The notes beneath the pieces are model-generated. The model searched no databases. It saw only the letters and a list, made by a program, of their open reading frames with translations, and was not told the origin of the DNA. Positions 49,639-59,415 of a stretch of 64,000 nucleotides of DNA are shown one piece after another. The stretch covers positions 1-64,000 of the forward strand of contig JADYXW010000047.1 in NCBI GenBank assembly GCA_020853975.1, written 5' to 3'. The DNA comes from Phycisphaerales bacterium (GTDB lineage: Bacteria; Planctomycetota; Phycisphaerae; Phycisphaerales; UBA1924). The stretch's first letter is position 1; every line of letters starts with the position of its first letter. A program made the position numbers and the translations under genes.

Positions 49639-52191
49639 ATGAGCCTGAAGTGGCGCCGCAACCGGGCGTGGGAAGACGCGAACCTCACCGGCCCCTGGGC
49701 ACCCGTTCGCTGGGTGCTGCGCGCCCTCAGCAGCATCACCCTCGCGGTGGTCCTTCTCGTCCTGGTCGCGCTCTATGGTGTCTCCGCGAGCGTGCCCGTG
49801 GGCCTGCTCGCGCTGGGGGTCACGTACACGGTCTATGGCCTGACGCTCGTGGGGGCTGTCCTGCTCCTGGCGGGCGGTCCGGCGCTCGTTGCGTGGCGCG
49901 TGCTCGGCGGCGTCTCCCGAACCTTCGCGCGACTGTCGTCGATCCTGGTGCTCGTCGCGCTGATCCCCGTTGTGAGCTACCTCTGGTTCGTGCTGCTCTG
50001 GCCCGCGCTGAGGTATGACCCCCTAGCACACACGGGGCTGAGGCTGTTCCCGGAGTTTGTCGAGGAGTACCGGAACCTCACGGTGCGCCGCGTGCCGGGC
50101 CTGGAGATGTCCGAGCTCGAGTATTACTCGTGGTGGCCGCTGAGGCTGATCCTGGTGCTGTTCGTGGCGAACATGGTCGTCGCGACCGTCCGGCGCATCG
50201 AGTTCACGTTCCGCAACATCGGTGTGCTCACGGTGCACACGGGCATCGTGGTGATCTCGCTCGGCGCCGTGTACTACAAGGGTCTCAAGAAGGAAGGCGA
50301 CACCGTACTCATGGCGGGGCCGGTTGACCCTGTCTCCGGCAGGATCACTCCGGGAGAGCCGGTCGACCGCTTCTTCGACAACACGGACGTGGCGCTCATC
50401 GTCCGGGTCGGCGCCGCGTATGAGCAGCGGAGGCTCAGCGGCGTGCCCCGGTATCACGAGTATGGTCTGACGGAGGTGGGCGGGCAGAGCGTCTCAGCCG
50501 TCGCGGGGTACCAGCGTCCCTGGCTCGACTGGCCCGCGAGGTCTCTCTCGCGGGCTGTGCCCGGCCCCGCCGACGGCAGCACAGAGCCATTCTCGCTGCG
50601 CGTTGTCGGCTATGCCCCGTACGCGGACCCGTACCGCGACTGGGTGCTGGCCGACGAGGGCGTGCCCGACGCCACTCCCCTGCGCGTGGTCATGCTGCAC
50701 GCCGACCTGAAGAAGGGTGAGACGCCCGACGCCGCCGCCCCGTTGGAAGACGGCGCGATCGGCGAGCCCTACTTCGCGTTTACGCTCGCGCCGAGTCTCG
50801 CGGCGGACCGCGCGTCGGAGCAGGAGGCCTTCGCGGTCGAGTACGCGATCGGCATGAGCGACGAGCGCTGGCGGGACCTTTCGGAGCCCCTTCCCGAGGG
50901 CACGCAGCACGCGCTGGTGGTGGAGGTACCGGGCGAGACGCCCTTCCGCGCGGTCTACCCGGTGGAGGAGGGCGCCACGCTGCAGGCGGGGCAGACCGGC
51001 TACACGCTTGAGGTGCGGGGCCTCTCCCCGACGCCCCCATTCCCGATCATCACGCCCGGGTTCCAGGGTGCGGGCAGCAGCGTGGCCATCGTGCGCGTCC
51101 GCACACCCAAGGGAGAGCTGTTCGATCGGTACGTGTACCACCGCTTCCCCGAGATCAACCAGGACATGCTCGAGCCGGTGACCGAGCGGGGCATGCCTTC
51201 CCGGCGCGACGCCGACCCCGCGATCCGCATCTCGCTCATCGAGGCAGACAAGGTCAGGGCGTACTACAGCGAGGATGCCACGGGCGGCGTGCGCGTGCTG
51301 GTGAGGCAGTTCGGGGGCAAGGTCAACACGTACGGCCCGCTCACACCGGGGCAGTATGTGCCGCTGGTGCCGAAGGTGAAGCTCCGCATCGCGGAGTCGT
51401 GGGCGCGCGCCGTGCGCGTGGACAGGCCCCTCCCGACGCCCGAGGAGGAGCGGGACGCGAAGTCCGTGGGCACGCACGAGCACGCGATGCTGGGCGTTGA
51501 GATTGCCTCAGGCAGTTCCCGGCGCGTGGTGTGGCTCCCCTTCGAGCGATACTGGAGCCCAGGCTCCAAGGCCGAGCGGACCGTGGCGGTGCCGGGCGTG
51601 GGGCCCGTCACCCTCGCGTTTGCCCGCCTGCAGCACGCGCTCCCGGGCTTTGCCATCCGCCTCACCGACTTCGAGATGATCGCGTACGACCATCGCGGGG
51701 CGCCGCGTGACTATCAGTCGCGAGTGCGCGTCACGCCCGTCGACGACGCGGGCTTCGACGAGTACGAGCACGTCACGCAGCTCAATGCGCCGCTGCGGGC
51801 GCCGTTCATGTGGGACGACTCCAGGCGGTCCTGGCTCGCGAACTTCGTGCTGACGCTGGCCCACGGCGTGTCGCCAAACCAGTACAAGTTCAGTCAGGCG
51901 GGCTGGGACGCACAGGGTTGGGACCGCACCCAGCGCCTCGCCGACGCGGGCCAGGCCAGGGCCCCGACCGTTCGCTTCACCATCCTGGGCGTCGGCAATA
52001 ACCCGGGCATTCACGTCATTGCTCTAGGGGGCGTGCTGATGGCCCTGGGCATCCCGTGGGCGTTCTACCTGAAGCCGTACCTGGTGCGCCGCGAGAAGGC
52101 CCGGATTCAGGCCACGCTCGCGAGGGAGAGGGGGCAAGGGGCCGGCGCCGGTGTTCGCGAGGCCGAGGCCCCGGAGGAGGTGCTGCTGTGA
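49639..52191 (+). CDS. resB: ResB/Ccs1-like cytochrome c biogenesis protein
   Basis: An 850-residue membrane protein. An N-terminal bundle of hydrophobic helices (about 25-80, 92-112, 165-185, 195-220) with WWPLRLILVLFVANMVVATVRRIEFTFRNIGVLTVHTGIVVISLGAVYYKG matches ResB. A large extracytoplasmic domain (about 225-790) follows, and a final helix (HVIALGGVLMALGIPWAFYLKPYLV). ResB with CcsA delivers and attaches haem to apocytochrome c in System II. The C-terminal end overlaps ccsA by 4 bases (GTGA). The domain is longer than in most ResB proteins (about 540). Confidence 0.85.
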   Translation: MSLKWRRNRAWEDANLTGPWAPVRWVLRALSSITLAVVLLVLVALYGVSASVPVGLLALGVTYTVYGLTLVGAVLLLAGGPALVAWRVLGGVSRTFARLSSILVLVALIPVVSYLWFVLLWPALRYDPLAHTGLRLFPEFVEEYRNLTVRRVPGLEMSELEYYSWWPLRLILVLFVANMVVATVRRIEFTFRNIGVLTVHTGIVVISLGAVYYKGLKKEGDTVLMAGPVDPVSGRITPGEPVDRFFDNTDVALIVRVGAAYEQRRLSGVPRYHEYGLTEVGGQSVSAVAGYQRPWLDWPARSLSRAVPGPADGSTEPFSLRVVGYAPYADPYRDWVLADEGVPDATPLRVVMLHADLKKGETPDAAAPLEDGAIGEPYFAFTLAPSLAADRASEQEAFAVEYAIGMSDERWRDLSEPLPEGTQHALVVEVPGETPFRAVYPVEEGATLQAGQTGYTLEVRGLSPTPPFPIITPGFQGAGSSVAIVRVRTPKGELFDRYVYHRFPEINQDMLEPVTERGMPSRRDADPAIRISLIEADKVRAYYSEDATGGVRVLVRQFGGKVNTYGPLTPGQYVPLVPKVKLRIAESWARAVRVDRPLPTPEEERDAKSVGTHEHAMLGVEIASGSSRRVVWLPFERYWSPGSKAERTVAVPGVGPVTLAFARLQHALPGFAIRLTDFEMIAYDHRGAPRDYQSRVRVTPVDDAGFDEYEHVTQLNAPLRAPFMWDDSRRSWLANFVLTLAHGVSPNQYKFSQAGWDAQGWDRTQRLADAGQARAPTVRFTILGVGNNPGIHVIALGGVLMALGIPWAFYLKPYLVRREKARIQATLARERGQGAGAGVREAEAPEEVLL

Positions 52192-53963
52192 ACTCGTGCC
52201 GCCAACTGCTTCTGGTGGTCCTGCTGCTGTGGTGCCTGTCGGGAGTCGCAAGGGCCCAGACGGCGCCCGAGGGCAACGCCCATCCCGCGCCCGCGGCGGT
52301 CTCCGCGAAGCAGGGCGCCGAGCAGCCGCCGTTCGGCCCGATTGCGCCCACCACGATGACTCCCTTGGAGAAGAGCGAGTTTGCCGCGAAGGTGAACCTT
52401 TCGCCCCTGCGCGACCTCGCGGTGCTGCACAGCGGGCGCGTGAAGGTGCTGGACACCCTCGCGGACGAGACGGTGCGGGGCCTGAGCGGAAGGCGGACCT
52501 ACCAGGATTATCTGAAGCCGGAGGGTGCGACTCCCGAGCGCGAGGCGAGAGAGGTAAAGGTCGTGAACTACGACCCGCTCTTCACGCTGCTGGACCTCGC
52601 GATCGACCCGGGGTATTACCACGACAAGGCGCTGCTGGGCGTGGATTATCTGCCCCTGCGGAAGGAGCTCCTCGCCTCGGCGTTCCCCGCCGACGTGGCG
52701 GCCCGGGAGCGATGGCTCAAGGTGGGGCGCATCACGCCCGGCATGTTCGATGCGCACGCCGGGGCGGTGGCGCGCGAGCACGTGAGCGAGGAGGGGTTCC
52801 GCTCGGGGCTCATGCGGATCGACCGCGCCTTTTCGCTGTACGAGGGGACCGGGGGGAACTTCCTGCTGGTGGCGCCCGAAGCGGCGGACAAGCCCTGGAC
52901 GCACCTCTCGCTCCTGCCCGAGGGTCACCCCGCGCGGGCGGCGGCCCTCGCGCTCGGGGCGGCGTGGCGCGCGGGCGATGCGGACGCTGTGAACCGGCAC
53001 GCCGCGACCCTGGCCGCGGAACTCCCCCGCATCAACGCGGCGGTCTATCCGACGACATCGCGCTCGATCGAGGGGCTCTACAACCGCGTGCGTGCCTTCG
53101 AGTGGGGCTTCTGGGCGTACGGCTTTGGGCTCGTCACGCTCCTCATGGCCTTCGGGACGGGGAGGAAGTGGGTCGCGTGGGTGGGTGCCGGGTTTCTCGC
53201 GATTGCGATCGCGATGCACTCCTTCGGGTTCGTCTCGCGGTGCCTCATCGCGGAGCGGTTCGCCATCCAGAACCAGTTCGAGAGCATGACGGGCCTGAGC
53301 CTCTTCGCGGTGCTGGTTGCGACGGTCATCATGGTGGCGCGGCGGCAGTGGCTCTTCGGAGCCGCGGCGTGCGCCGTCGGGTTCCTTGTGCTCATCACAG
53401 CGACGCAGACCGCGATCCCCGGAAAGAGCATCGAGCGTGAGGCCGCGATTCTCAACACCAGCGTGCTGCTCAAGTACCACGTCACGACGGTGCTCGCGTC
53501 GTACGGCCTGATCCTGCTCGGGTTCGTCGGGAGCCTCTTCTTCCTGGGGGTGCACTACACCGCCCGTCTCGGACGGGCGCAGGCGTCCCCGGCGGGTGGG
53601 GGCATGGAGATCGCGCTCGGCGCGGCACGCGGCTCCATCGCGACGCGCGACAAGCTCCTTCACGATCTCGATTCGGCGCAGATGATCCTGCTGCAACTGG
53701 CCTTCTGGACGCTTGGCGTGGGCATCCTGCTCGGTGCGTGGTGGGCCGACCACTCCTGGGGCCGGTGGTGGGCCTTTGACCCAAAGGAGACCTGGGCCCT
53801 CATCACCTGGATCGTGTACCTCATCGTCATCCATGTCCGCATCGGCATCCCGGCGAAGAAGGGGCTCGTCACGGCGTGGCTGAGCGTCGTCGGCTTCTTC
53901 ATCATGCTCTGGACGTACTTCGGGGTGAACCTCCTGCTTCCCGGGCTCCACGCCTATGCCTGA
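52188..53963 (+). CDS. ccsA: CcsA/CcmC-type cytochrome c assembly protein
   Basis: A 591-residue membrane protein. After a signal-like N-terminus (about 1-22) there is a hydrophilic region (about 25-290) and then eight or so helices containing the haem-handling WWD motif HSWGRWWAFDPKETWALITW, with KGLVTAWLSVVGFFIMLWTYFGVNLLLPGLH at the end. Conserved His residues (YHVTTVLASYG, VIHVRIG) fit the haem ligands of CcsA. GTG at 52188 overlaps the ResB stop. The long soluble N-terminal half is not part of standard CcsA. Confidence 0.88.
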   Translation: MNSCRQLLLVVLLLWCLSGVARAQTAPEGNAHPAPAAVSAKQGAEQPPFGPIAPTTMTPLEKSEFAAKVNLSPLRDLAVLHSGRVKVLDTLADETVRGLSGRRTYQDYLKPEGATPEREAREVKVVNYDPLFTLLDLAIDPGYYHDKALLGVDYLPLRKELLASAFPADVAARERWLKVGRITPGMFDAHAGAVAREHVSEEGFRSGLMRIDRAFSLYEGTGGNFLLVAPEAADKPWTHLSLLPEGHPARAAALALGAAWRAGDADAVNRHAATLAAELPRINAAVYPTTSRSIEGLYNRVRAFEWGFWAYGFGLVTLLMAFGTGRKWVAWVGAGFLAIAIAMHSFGFVSRCLIAERFAIQNQFESMTGLSLFAVLVATVIMVARRQWLFGAAACAVGFLVLITATQTAIPGKSIEREAAILNTSVLLKYHVTTVLASYGLILLGFVGSLFFLGVHYTARLGRAQASPAGGGMEIALGAARGSIATRDKLLHDLDSAQMILLQLAFWTLGVGILLGAWWADHSWGRWWAFDPKETWALITWIVYLIVIHVRIGIPAKKGLVTAWLSVVGFFIMLWTYFGVNLLLPGLHAYA

Positions 53964-54579
53964 CCGGGCGGTGCTTCCCCGTGCGTTCTTCGCCAGGGAC
54001 GCCGCGACGCTCGCGCCCGCCCTGCTCGGCACGCGGCTGGTCCGGGTGACGCCCGAGGGCCAGCGCCTCGCGGGAGTCATCGTCGAGACGGAGGCCTACG
54101 TCGGGATTCAGGACCGTGCGAGCCACGCCTTCGGCGGGAGGCGGACCACGCGGAACGAATCCATGTATGCCCGGCCCGGAACGGCGTACGTCTACTTCAC
54201 GTACGGCATGCACCACTGCGTCAACGTGGTGTGCGCCGAGGCGGGCGACCCGCAGGCCGTGCTCATCCGCGCGATCCGGCCCGACGAGGGTGTGGACGCC
54301 ATGCGTGCGCTCCGAGAGACCCGGGCCGTCGTGCGCACCGAGCGAGACCTTGGGTCCGGTCCGGGCAAGCTCTGCCGGGCCATGGCCATCGGGCGCGAGC
54401 TCGATGGCCTGGACCTGTGCGCGGGGGCCGACCTTTGGATCGAGGCGGGCCCCGGGGTGGGGCGGGTCTCCGCAGGCCCGAGAATCGGCCTCGGGGCCGT
54501 GGGAAAGTGGAAGAGCCGCCGTTTGAGGTGGTGGGCGCGGGAGTGCCCGTTCGTAAGCACGGCCCGTGGAAGGGGCTAG
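53956..54579 (+). CDS. mpg: 3-methyladenine DNA glycosylase (AAG/MPG family)
   Basis: A 207-residue glycosylase removing alkylated purines. LLGTRLVRV opens the fold, GVIVETEAYVGIQDRASHAFGGRRTTRNESMYARPGTAYVYFTYGMHHCVNVVC covers the catalytic Glu and nucleotide-flipping region, and LIRAIRP, LGSGPGKLCRAMAIG follow. The AAG Glu is in VETEAY. It overlaps the end of ccsA by 8 bases, so it is cotranscribed although unrelated in function. Confidence 0.93.
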   Translation: MPDRAVLPRAFFARDAATLAPALLGTRLVRVTPEGQRLAGVIVETEAYVGIQDRASHAFGGRRTTRNESMYARPGTAYVYFTYGMHHCVNVVCAEAGDPQAVLIRAIRPDEGVDAMRALRETRAVVRTERDLGSGPGKLCRAMAIGRELDGLDLCAGADLWIEAGPGVGRVSAGPRIGLGAVGKWKSRRLRWWARECPFVSTARGRG

Positions 54580-54667
54580 ACCGCCCACGGGGGGCGAACT
54601 AGTATCCCGGGCCGTAGGTTGTGGACCGCCCGGAATCCGGGCACGTCCGTCACGGGAGGCCGAATCT

Positions 54668-55054
54668 GTGAGCGAATCATCGCCCGACGTTCGCGATCGA
54701 ATCCCACCCCTCAGCAAGTACCCGCCACAGGCGTGTCAGTTCATCCGTGAGGGCCTGGCGCACACCGTGAAGATGGTGCACGGCGAGGCCGGAGACGCGG
54801 AGGACGAGAGCCGCCATGTGAACGGGCAGCAGCTCTGCCTTGGCCTGCGGGACTACGCCGTGAGGCGGTATGGCCTGCTCGCTCGGACGGTGCTCCGCAA
54901 CTGGAACATCCACACGACCGAAGACTTCGGCAGGCTGGTCTTCTCAATGATCGAGGCTCAGCTGATGCGGAAGACCGACGAGGACCGGCTGGAGCACTTC
55001 CAGGGAGTCTTCGACTTCGACGAGGCGTTCGGCGACCTGCCCGCCCGGCGCTGA
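54668..55054 (+). CDS. Minf_1886 (Plancto_Ver_chp) family protein
   Basis: A 128-residue conserved protein of planctomycetes and verrucomicrobia. Segments HVNGQQLCLGLRDYAVRRYGLLARTVLRNWNIHTTEDFGRLVFSMIE and DEDRLEHFQGVFDFDEAF fit the family closely. The function is unknown. GTG at 54668 follows GGGAGG 9 bases upstream. It lies between mpg and an AI-2E-type permease. Confidence 0.85.
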   Translation: MSESSPDVRDRIPPLSKYPPQACQFIREGLAHTVKMVHGEAGDAEDESRHVNGQQLCLGLRDYAVRRYGLLARTVLRNWNIHTTEDFGRLVFSMIEAQLMRKTDEDRLEHFQGVFDFDEAFGDLPARR

Positions 55055-55076
55055 GGCACGCGGTTCGCGGCGAGGC

Positions 55077-55082
55077 TAGATT
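55077..55082 (+). promoter_or_regulatory. Candidate -10 element, AI-2E-type permease
   Basis: TAGATT ends exactly 6 bases before the ATG at 55089 and favours that ATG over the GTG at 55083. Confidence 0.4.
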
Positions 55083-55088
55083 GTGCCC

Positions 55089-56399
55089 ATGCCGACGGAC
55101 CCAAACGCCCAACCAGACTGGAAGCAGTTGCATCTGTGGCAGATTCAGCCGCTGCGCGATGTGCTGCTGCTCGCTGCCGTGGTCGGCATCGTGTTCCTGG
55201 GGTACAAGCTGAGCGTCGTGACGGTTCCGCTGCTGCTGGCGATGGCGCTCGCGTACCTCTTTGAGCCGCTGGTGGCGATGCTGACGCGGAGCGGGCGCGT
55301 GGGCAGGCCCCTGGTTGCGGGGGGGCTCATCCTCGTGACGGGGCTTGTGATTGTCGTGCCGGTGACGCTCGGCATCGGCTTTGGCGCGGCTCAGGGCGTG
55401 AAGTTCGCCGGGCGCGTCACGCAGAACGTCGAAGCCCTCTCGTACGCGGTGCAGCACCCGGGCGACGCGGCGGCGAGGGAGCGGCTCTCCAGCGCGGGCC
55501 GTTCGTGGACGGAGATCTACGAGTATGTCTCGGAGCACCAGGCCCGGGCCAAGGCGTGGGATGCGTGGCGCGCCACGCCTGTGCCCGAGGGGCAGGAGGC
55601 GACGGCGCCCCCTCCCGAGCCCTCCGACGCGTACCGGCTGGTGCAGTGGGGCATCGGGTGGGTGCAGGAGAACGCCGCCGCGATCGGGAAGGGCGCGCTG
55701 AGCGTCGGGGGCGGGGCCTTGGGCGCCACCTTTAGCTTCGTCACCTCCGTGGGCGGGTTCCTCTTCGGCGCGTTCCTCACCGCGTTCTTCTTTTTCTTCT
55801 GCTGCACGGGCTGGGGCCGCGTGCTGCGCTTCTGGGAGGGCCTGATCCCCGAGCAGCGCAGGGGCCGGGCCATCTTCCTTCTCTCGCAGATGGACCGCGT
55901 CATCGCCGGCTTTGTCCGCGGGCGCCTCACGATCTGCGGCGTGATGATCGTGGTCTACACAGTGGGCTTCTGGCTCATCGGGGTTCCGATCCCGCTCGTC
56001 ATCGGGCCGATCGTGGGCGTGCTGACGATCGTGCCCTACGCCGCCGGGGCGGTCGGAATCCCTCTCGCTGTGCTGCTGCTTTGGCTGGAGCCGCACAGCA
56101 GCTTTCGCGAGCAGTGGTGGTGGACGCTGGGCTCTCCCCTGCTGGTGACGGGCGTGGTGCAGTTTCTGGATGACTACATCCTGACGCCTCGCATCCAGGG
56201 GCAGGCGACGAAGATGGACACGCCCACGATCCTGTTCGCCTCCATCGCGGGCGGGTCGCTGGCGGGGTTCTACGGCATCCTGCTGGCGATCCCCGCGGCC
56301 GCGTGCATCAAGATCCTGCTCAAGGAGGTCTTCTGGCCCCGGTTCCGCGCGTGGGGCCAGGGCCGCGCCAAGGATTTCCTGCCCATAGGCAAGGACTAG
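55089..56399 (+). CDS. AI-2E transporter-family permease (PerM-like)
   Basis: A 436-residue membrane protein with eight predicted helices. The N-terminal hydrophobic pair (about 20-60) and LLLAMALAYLFEPLVAMLTRSGR, plus the C-terminal IIGVPIPLVIGPIVGVLTIVPYAAGAVGIPLAVLLL and FLDDYILTPRIQGQATKMDTPTILFASIAGG, are the AI-2E/PerM signature with its PYxG and PxIxG loops. Members export small signals, lipids or sodium/proton-coupled solutes; the substrate is unknown. A hydrophilic region (about 145-205) is enlarged. Confidence 0.85.
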   Translation: MPTDPNAQPDWKQLHLWQIQPLRDVLLLAAVVGIVFLGYKLSVVTVPLLLAMALAYLFEPLVAMLTRSGRVGRPLVAGGLILVTGLVIVVPVTLGIGFGAAQGVKFAGRVTQNVEALSYAVQHPGDAAARERLSSAGRSWTEIYEYVSEHQARAKAWDAWRATPVPEGQEATAPPPEPSDAYRLVQWGIGWVQENAAAIGKGALSVGGGALGATFSFVTSVGGFLFGAFLTAFFFFFCCTGWGRVLRFWEGLIPEQRRGRAIFLLSQMDRVIAGFVRGRLTICGVMIVVYTVGFWLIGVPIPLVIGPIVGVLTIVPYAAGAVGIPLAVLLLWLEPHSSFREQWWWTLGSPLLVTGVVQFLDDYILTPRIQGQATKMDTPTILFASIAGGSLAGFYGILLAIPAAACIKILLKEVFWPRFRAWGQGRAKDFLPIGKD

Positions 56400-56436
56400 C
56401 CCGGCGCCCCGTTGGGCCGGCCCGGGAGATCAACCC

Positions 56437-57741
56437 ATGCTCACGCTCCTGATCCCCGCCCTCGCGCTCACCCTCGCGGAACCCCCCAAGGTCCAATGGA
56501 AGGTCGCGCTGCGCTCGGAGAGCAAGGGCTCGGCGTGCATCGGCCACGTGGACGCTGACGGCGTTCCGGAGGTCATCTTCGGAACCTCGCGGGGTGAATC
56601 CAGGCTGCTGGTCCTGCGGGGTGATACGGGCGCGGAGGTGTGGTCGTCCGACGCGGCCCAGGGAAGGTTCGACGCCTCCTGCCGCCTTGTGGACGTGGAC
56701 GCCGATGGCAGGCCGGAGATCATCGCTCCGCTCTCGAACGCTGGGCAGGTGCTCGCCTTTGACGCCGCGTCGGGGCAGCGTCTGTGGCGGGCCTCGGCCC
56801 CCGGCGGCGAGGCGATCGAGGGAGCGCCGTGGGTCGGCAACCTCGAAGGACGCGAGCACGTGGTCGCGGCGACCACCGCGGGGCGCGTGCTGGTGATCGA
56901 CGCGGCGGACGGGAAGATCGTGTACAACCTCAAGGCCGGGTCCGCCCCGATTCTCCCGGGGCCGATTGTGGCTGACGTCTCGGGCACGGGCATCCTGGAT
57001 GTGGTGGTGGTGACCGGTGGCGACAAGCCGTCGGTCCGTTGTATTGACAGCCGCGATGGCGGCGAGCGATGGTCCTTCCCGCTCACGGCCCGCGCGACGC
57101 AGGGGCCAGCGCTCGCGGACCTGGACGCGGACGGCGCGCCCGATCTGGCTATCGCAACCGCCGACGGCGTGGTCACCGCGCTGAACGCACGCACCGGGAT
57201 TCCGCTGTGGCAGGCGACGGCGGGCGAGGCCGGCCCCGCGTCGGCGAACGTCATCGCGGACCTGGACGCCGACGGCAAGCCGGAGGTCATCGCGGGTGGA
57301 CGGCGCATCACGGCGCTCGCGTCCGATGGTCAGGTCCGCTGGAGCGTGCCCGCGTCGGACCTTGACCCGCGCGACGGCGCGATCGGAGGGCTCGCCGTCG
57401 CCGACCTGGACGCCGACGGTGTGCCTGATGTGGCGTTTATCACCTCGCGCGGACTCTTTCGCGTGCTCAGCGGGCGCGACGGGGCCGTGGTCAGCCAGCT
57501 CGACGTCGGCGCCGAGGTCGCGCAGCGCGCCGAGGGGACGTCGCACGGCGTGACCATCACGGACCTCACGGGCGACGGCAGGCTGGATGTGTTTCTGGTG
57601 GTCGGGGTTCACGCCCCGTCGGGCGACGGCGCCAGCGGCATGGCGGTGTGCCTGTCGGGGTTCGAGGGCACGGGCCGGGGCTGGGCGCAGGCGCAGCACG
57701 ACGCGTCGAACACAGGCAACGCCGGCGCTCCACGCAACTGA
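56437..57741 (+). CDS. FG-GAP/PQQ-like beta-propeller exported protein
   Basis: A 434-residue protein with a short signal peptide (MLTLLIPALALTLA). At least six repeats of about 55 residues carry calcium-binding DxDxDG motifs (DADGVPEVIFG, DVDADGRPEIIAP, DLDADGAPDLAIA, DLDADGKPEVIAG, DLDADGVPDVAFI) alternating with LxALNARTGxxLW strands. This is a seven- or six-bladed propeller as in FG-GAP integrin-like or PQQ-dehydrogenase-like proteins. It should be periplasmic or extracellular. GGGAG precedes the ATG by about 8 bases. Confidence 0.8.
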   Translation: MLTLLIPALALTLAEPPKVQWKVALRSESKGSACIGHVDADGVPEVIFGTSRGESRLLVLRGDTGAEVWSSDAAQGRFDASCRLVDVDADGRPEIIAPLSNAGQVLAFDAASGQRLWRASAPGGEAIEGAPWVGNLEGREHVVAATTAGRVLVIDAADGKIVYNLKAGSAPILPGPIVADVSGTGILDVVVVTGGDKPSVRCIDSRDGGERWSFPLTARATQGPALADLDADGAPDLAIATADGVVTALNARTGIPLWQATAGEAGPASANVIADLDADGKPEVIAGGRRITALASDGQVRWSVPASDLDPRDGAIGGLAVADLDADGVPDVAFITSRGLFRVLSGRDGAVVSQLDVGAEVAQRAEGTSHGVTITDLTGDGRLDVFLVVGVHAPSGDGASGMAVCLSGFEGTGRGWAQAQHDASNTGNAGAPRN

Positions 57742-57755
57742 GCGGGGGGCGCGGC

Positions 57756-59282
57756 CTACTTGCGCTTCTTGAACTTGGCCTTCACGCTCTGCGTGTGGGT
57801 GCTGCCCCGCGTCTTGAACTGGGGGAGCCCCTGCAGCCCCGGGATCATGCCGCTGATGCCCTGGTTCCCGCCCATCTGCTTGACGGCCTTCACGCGGTCG
57901 CCCGCGGACATGGTCGCCATGGAGCGCGTCATCTTGCTGACCATGTCGAACTGCTTGACGAGCTGGCCCACGTCCTCGGGCGTGGTGCCGCTGCCCCTGG
58001 CGATCCGCCGCCGGCGGGGGATGTCAATCCTCGATGGTTTCACGCGCTCTTCGTTGGTCATCGAGCAGATCATGGCCTCGACCTTGTCAAGCTGCTTGTC
58101 CTCGATATGGACGTCCTTGAGCATGGAGCCAACGCCGGGGAGCATGCCCAGGAGCTGCTTGACCGGACCCATCCGCCGCAGCGTCTTGAGCTGCTTCAGG
58201 AAGTCGTCCATGGTCATCTCGCCCTTGGCGATCTTCTCGTTGAGCTTCTCGGCTTCTTCGGCGGAGACCTGCTCCTGGGCTTTTTCCACGAGGCTCAGGA
58301 CGTCGCCCATGCCCAGGATTCGCCCCGCGATGCGCTGGGGGTGAAACTCCTCGAGCGCGTCGAGCTTCTCGCCCACGCCGATGAACCTGATCGGCGCGCC
58401 GGTGACGTGCTTGACGGAGATGGCGGCTCCGCCCCGCGTGTCGCTGTCAAACTTGGTCAGGATCACCCCGTCGATGTTCAGACGCTGGTGGAATGCCTTG
58501 GCGGAGTTCACCGCGTCCTGGCCCGTCATGGCGTCGACCACCAGGAAGACGTGGTGGGGCGGCACGACCTTCTGCACGCGCGACAGCTCGCCCATGAGCT
58601 CGTCGTTGATGTGAAGGCGGCCCGCGGTGTCGAGGATCAGCACGTCGACCTTGGCGGTCTTGGCGGCTTCGAACGCGCGGCTGGCCACCTGCACCGCGAC
58701 GCCCACCGCCCTGCCGTACTCCGCGCACTTGTCCGGCTCGCCATAGAACGCGACCTTGCCCGGGCCGCCCTGGGCGATCACCTGGTCCGCGAGGGTGTGG
58801 AGCTGCTCCACCGCCGCGGGACGCTGCAGATCGCACGCGGCGAGCATGACGCTCTTGCCCTTCTTCTTGAGGTACGCCGCGAGCTTGCCGCACGTGGTGG
58901 TCTTGCCCGAACCCTGCAGGCCGCACATCATGACGACCGTGGGCCCGCCCGCGACGTCCATGATGGGCGGAGGCATCGGGGTGATCGGGGCCTGGGCCTC
59001 GCCGGGCCTTGGCGGCTCGCCGCCCAGCAGGGTCACCAGCCGCTCGTAGACGATGCCGACCATCTCCTCGCCGGGCTTGAGGCTCTTGGTCACCTCGCGG
59101 CCCAAGGCATCGCGCGTCACGCTCTCGCAGAACTCGTCGACGACTTCCAGGTGGACGTCGGCGTCGAGGAGGGCGGTGCGGACATCCGCCATCGCGTCGG
59201 CGACATTCTTCTCGGAAATGGTGCCCGAGCCGGAGAGGCGCCGGTAAAGGCCATTGAACGAGTCGGTGAGGCGTTGGAACAC
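57756..59282 (-). CDS. ffh: Signal recognition particle protein
   Basis: A 508-residue GTPase. The N domain (about 1-85) starts MFQRLTDSFNGLYRRLSG; the G domain has GLQGSGKTTTCGKLA, DLQRPAAVEQL, DTAGRLH, TKFDSDTRGGAA and GVGEKLDALEEF; the M domain ends LKTLRRMGPVKQLLGMLPGVGSM and GSGTTPEDVGQLVKQFD, with the basic RNA-binding RRRRIARGSG. It binds signal peptides and 4.5S/6S RNA and docks with FtsY. The GTG at 59282 is preceded by GGGAG and gives the normal N-terminus. Confidence 0.96.
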   Translation of the reverse strand: MFQRLTDSFNGLYRRLSGSGTISEKNVADAMADVRTALLDADVHLEVVDEFCESVTRDALGREVTKSLKPGEEMVGIVYERLVTLLGGEPPRPGEAQAPITPMPPPIMDVAGGPTVVMMCGLQGSGKTTTCGKLAAYLKKKGKSVMLAACDLQRPAAVEQLHTLADQVIAQGGPGKVAFYGEPDKCAEYGRAVGVAVQVASRAFEAAKTAKVDVLILDTAGRLHINDELMGELSRVQKVVPPHHVFLVVDAMTGQDAVNSAKAFHQRLNIDGVILTKFDSDTRGGAAISVKHVTGAPIRFIGVGEKLDALEEFHPQRIAGRILGMGDVLSLVEKAQEQVSAEEAEKLNEKIAKGEMTMDDFLKQLKTLRRMGPVKQLLGMLPGVGSMLKDVHIEDKQLDKVEAMICSMTNEERVKPSRIDIPRRRRIARGSGTTPEDVGQLVKQFDMVSKMTRSMATMSAGDRVKAVKQMGGNQGISGMIPGLQGLPQFKTRGSTHTQSVKAKFKKRK

Positions 59283-59415
59283 AGAACAACTCCCGCGGCG
59301 CCTCCGGGGGCGCGCGTGCCAAGGGGCGTCGGGGCTGTGACCGCAGCCGGGCAGATGGTAGAAGGCCCGCGCACGGGCCGCGGGCCATCGGAGGGGCGTG
59401 GGCTGTGGGCGGCCG